A DNA stretch of 6,622 nucleotides from an uncultured Verrucomicrobiota bacterium (GTDB lineage Bacteria; Verrucomicrobiota; Kiritimatiellia; CAIVKH01): contig CALBHI010000329.1 of NCBI GenBank assembly GCA_937894535.1, positions 1-6,622 of the forward strand, in the 5' to 3' direction. Below the pieces are notes generated by a model that was not told the origin of the DNA, did no database searches, and saw only the letters and a list, made by a program, of their open reading frames with translations. How positions within the stretch are numbered: the first letter of the stretch is position 1; each line of letters starts with the position of its first letter. The translations under genes and the position numbers were made by a program. Positions 4,015 through 6,622 of this stretch are shown one piece after another.

Positions 4015-6622
4015 GTGCCACATTCAGCTAACGCCCACCGCCGCTCTGTCCTCACTGTCTGTTTGTTGTTTGCGATGGGATGTCTCTCCGGCCCTGCGCG
4101 GGCTTCCTACCCGGAACTTCCGGATGCGGGAACCATTCGCTACCAGACCACGGATCATGGTCGCATCACCTTGTCGGCACACGGCGTTACGTTGCAGGAA
4201 GTCACGTCCTACCTCACCACCCAGACGGGCATCACCTTTGACGTCGATCCCCGCATTGCCGCCTCACCGCTCGATATCGATCTCGATGTGGAGAACCTCG
4301 AGGCGTTGATTCGTTCGTTGTCGGGCAGCACGGCCATCGTTTTCGAGCGTGGCGAGGATGGCGAGAAGTTGGTTTCCGCACGGATCACCGCGCAACTCGA
4401 CGAAGTGCTTCCTCCGGCGTTGCAGCAGGTCATGGATCCCCCGCGCGAAGGCGTCTCCGCATTGCGCGAGCCGTGGGTGTTGAGCAATGCCGAGCGGCCC
4501 GATGCCTACTGGCAGAACCGCCAGACCCGTTCCCTGATGCTCCAGAATGCGTGGATCGATACGGAGGCCCTGGTGGAGAAGGGGCAGTCCCTGGTGGTGC
4601 CTGCGGAGTGGGCTGCAGACCCCTCGACGGAAAACCACATCGTGCAATTCACCGGTCTTGTCGGCGATGCCGAGCGCGCCGCCATCGAATCGACCGGCGC
4701 ATCCATCTCGCACTACGTTCCCCACCGTGCGCTTGCGGTCAAGGCGACCGCCGGGCAACTCGCCGCCATCCGCGCGCTAGATTCGGTCTACCACGTCGAG
4801 CCGTATCATCCCTACTTCAAACTCAGCCACGACATCGTCCGCTCCGTTACCGGGCACGCGGATGGCGAAGTCGAGTCCCGCATGCAGCGCGGCCATTTCA
4901 ACATCGTCACCTTCGCCGGGGATGAAGCCCGTGCGGACCTCGAAGCGCGCGGCTACGCGATTGTCACCGAACAACCGGCGGGAGACCGCGTCGTCTACTC
5001 CGTAACCGGTCAGCCTTCAGAAATCGGATCGGTTGCCCGCCTCGACACCGTACAGTGGGTCGAGACGACGCCGAAACTCAAGGCGATGAACGACCTTGCC
5101 AACAAGCGCGTGCGCGCCAAGTCCTTCAAGACCTTGCTTCCCGGAGTGCAGGGCGAGGGCGTCATCGTCGCGGTAACCGACTCCGGCCTGGACTTCAACC
5201 ACCCGGCCTTCGCCGTGAATCCGGCAGTGCCCACCTCGACCAACGCCAACACCCGCATTGTCTATTACGACCAGCGCCCGAGTTTCACCACCGATGGCGT
5301 CCCGGGTGACAATGACGGACACGGTACACACGTATCGGGATCCATCCTCGGCAACGGAGCCCTGTCCGCCTCGGTCGTCAGCGCCCCCGGGTCCGGCAAT
5401 GCGCCCTACAACTCCACGCAATTCGCCGGTGTTGCACCGAAGGCGCGAATCGTCGCCATCGAAGACTTCAACAGCTTCACCGACAACGAGCAGGCCAGCA
5501 TCTCGTGGACCCGCGGTGCGCGCATCTCCAACAACAGCTGGGGCGCCTCGGCCTATGAATATGGCGCCTTCAGCATCCTGTGGGATACGCTCGTGCGCGA
5601 TGCCGTCGCCGATCTCGCTGGCCAGCAGGAACTGATCGCCTTTTTTGCCGCCGGCAATGACGGCAACGGCAACGACGATGGCACCGGAGCCCAGGCTGGC
5701 ACCATCGGCCAACCGGGCAACGCCAAGAATGTCATCACCGTCGGTGCGGTGGAACTGCCCCGCCGGGCCAACAATTTCCCGAATGCGCAAAACGAGACGG
5801 ATACCGATTGGCAGATCGCCTCCTACAGCTCCCGTGGCCCGGTGACGGCGACCGATCGCCGCGTCAAACCGGACGTCGTGGCCCCGGGTTCGTATGTTCT
5901 TTCCGTCCAGTCGAAAGACGTCAACACCGACGAGCTGGTTGATCCCTTCCTGCCCAGCCGCGACTACCGTGCCGGCAACATCAACTCCGGCACGAACTAT
6001 GCCTTCTACAGCGGCACCTCCATGGCCACCCCGATTGCCGCCGGTGCCGGTGCGTTGTTCTACCAATATTATACCAACACGTTCCAGGCGGCTCCCAGCC
6101 CGGCCATGATGAAAGCCGCTCTCGTGGCCGGTGCACGTATGATCAATTCGTTGCTCTACGAATTGCCCTCGTACCTCGTCCAGTCGAACATCATCTACGA
6201 ACAAGGCTGGGGCTTGCTGGACATCAAACGTTCGGCCCTGGGCCCGCAGATCCAGGCCACCGACAAGGTCACGTTCTTCGACCAGAGCCAGAACACACCG
6301 GTAGCCACCGGCCAGTATGTTACCCGCCAGGTTACGGTTCAGCCGGGGCAGGGGAGCCTCAAGATCGTGCTGGCCTGGACCGACCCGGCGGGCGCCGGCG
6401 GCAATGCCGTTCAGCTGATCAACGACCTCGACCTCATCGTCCTGCCGCCCGGCGGCGGTGGCTATCTGGGTAACCGCTTTGGTCTGGATGGCGTCCACTC
6501 GTACCGCTACCCGATCCCTGATCCGGTATTCGGCGATGCCTTCAACAACGTCGAAGTCATCACCATCAAGGACCCCCCGACCGGCACCTATTCGATCCAG
6601 GTCTTCGGGTACCAGGTCCCCG
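4015..6622 (+). CDS. Exported KP-43-like subtilisin-family (S8) serine protease, 3' partial
   Basis: The frame runs from GTG 4015 to the window edge without a stop: 869 codons, C-terminus missing. Residues 1-30 are a Sec signal peptide (RRSVLTVCLLFAMG, cut after ARA); C23 after FAMG is a weak alternative lipoprotein site. Residues 50-118 resemble an STN/secretin short N-terminal domain (GVTLQEVTSYLTTQTGITFD). Residues 208-274 and 295-361 look like two related propeptide (I9-like) domains, each with a strand such as HIVQFTG and an ending such as LDSVYHVEPY. The catalytic domain spans about 377-740: Asp389 in AVTDSGLDFNHP, His436 in DGHGTHVSG, oxyanion-hole Asn548 in FFAAGNDG and Ser669 in SGTSMATP, so the triad is intact. 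From about 745 a beta-sandwich follows (IVLAWTDP, then LINDLDLIV and NNVEVITI), as in the KP-43 subfamily. The propeptides probably aid folding and keep the enzyme inactive until export. The substrate is unknown. Promoter-like boxes and a good Shine-Dalgarno lie upstream, so it is probably transcribed alone or leads its own operon. Confidence 0.95.
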   Translation, partial: MPHSANAHRRSVLTVCLLFAMGCLSGPARASYPELPDAGTIRYQTTDHGRITLSAHGVTLQEVTSYLTTQTGITFDVDPRIAASPLDIDLDVENLEALIRSLSGSTAIVFERGEDGEKLVSARITAQLDEVLPPALQQVMDPPREGVSALREPWVLSNAERPDAYWQNRQTRSLMLQNAWIDTEALVEKGQSLVVPAEWAADPSTENHIVQFTGLVGDAERAAIESTGASISHYVPHRALAVKATAGQLAAIRALDSVYHVEPYHPYFKLSHDIVRSVTGHADGEVESRMQRGHFNIVTFAGDEARADLEARGYAIVTEQPAGDRVVYSVTGQPSEIGSVARLDTVQWVETTPKLKAMNDLANKRVRAKSFKTLLPGVQGEGVIVAVTDSGLDFNHPAFAVNPAVPTSTNANTRIVYYDQRPSFTTDGVPGDNDGHGTHVSGSILGNGALSASVVSAPGSGNAPYNSTQFAGVAPKARIVAIEDFNSFTDNEQASISWTRGARISNNSWGASAYEYGAFSILWDTLVRDAVADLAGQQELIAFFAAGNDGNGNDDGTGAQAGTIGQPGNAKNVITVGAVELPRRANNFPNAQNETDTDWQIASYSSRGPVTATDRRVKPDVVAPGSYVLSVQSKDVNTDELVDPFLPSRDYRAGNINSGTNYAFYSGTSMATPIAAGAGALFYQYYTNTFQAAPSPAMMKAALVAGARMINSLLYELPSYLVQSNIIYEQGWGLLDIKRSALGPQIQATDKVTFFDQSQNTPVATGQYVTRQVTVQPGQGSLKIVLAWTDPAGAGGNAVQLINDLDLIVLPPGGGGYLGNRFGLDGVHSYRYPIPDPVFGDAFNNVEVITIKDPPTGTYSIQVFGYQVP

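Noticed and set aside
4015..4083. Tat export or lipoprotein signal for the protease
   Set aside because: The RR pair lacks the full twin-arginine context, and the FAMGC site is a poor lipobox. A standard Sec signal with an ARA cleavage site explains the sequence better, though the lipoprotein option is not excluded.
4473..4925. 150-codon + strand frame inside the protease pro-region
   Set aside because: It is a different frame within the continuous protease reading, Arg/Cys/Pro-rich and without a supporting start signal.
5017..6498. Long 493-codon open frame on the - strand
   Set aside because: It lies wholly inside the + strand protease gene, whose catalytic triad and subfamily motifs are intact. 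The antisense protein is Gly/Val/Arg-rich with no recognisable domain, as expected from GC-biased codons read backwards.

Overview
The window looks like chromosomal DNA from a Gram-negative member of the PVC superphylum, most likely Kiritimatiellota or Verrucomicrobiota. This rests on protein style: large exported proteins built from propeller, DUF11 and thrombospondin type 3 modules, ending in a small beta-rich domain of a kind I associate with that group. It is an inference from recognition, not from a marker gene. All four genes lie on the + strand. I see no RNA gene, CRISPR array, transposase, integrase or attachment site.

Layout: (1) 1-564, the C-terminal end of a DinG/XPD-type superfamily 2 DNA helicase, cut by the left edge. 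(2) 569-2992, an exported 807-residue protein with seven WD40-like propeller repeats, one DUF11 domain, a run of calcium-binding thrombospondin type 3 repeats and a C-terminal beta domain. (3) 3077-3814, a small exported coiled-coil protein. (4) 3815-4014, a 200-base AT-richer intergenic stretch with a possible terminator and two promoter-like hexamer pairs. (5) 4015-6622, the start and most of an exported KP-43-like subtilisin-family (S8) protease with a GTG start and a good Shine-Dalgarno sequence, cut by the right edge.

The last three genes all encode proteins with export signals and appear to act outside the cytoplasm: a modular surface or secreted adhesion-type protein, a periplasmic coiled-coil protein and a protease. 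Nothing ties them into one pathway. They read as neighbours serving the cell envelope or extracellular space, next to an unrelated helicase. The points most worth a second look are the N-terminal STN-like domain and apparently doubled propeptide of the protease, the domain architecture of the 807-residue protein, and a gapped sequence containing TATGATC that recurs ahead of genes 2 and 3. I found no convincing evidence of a new defence or mobile system.
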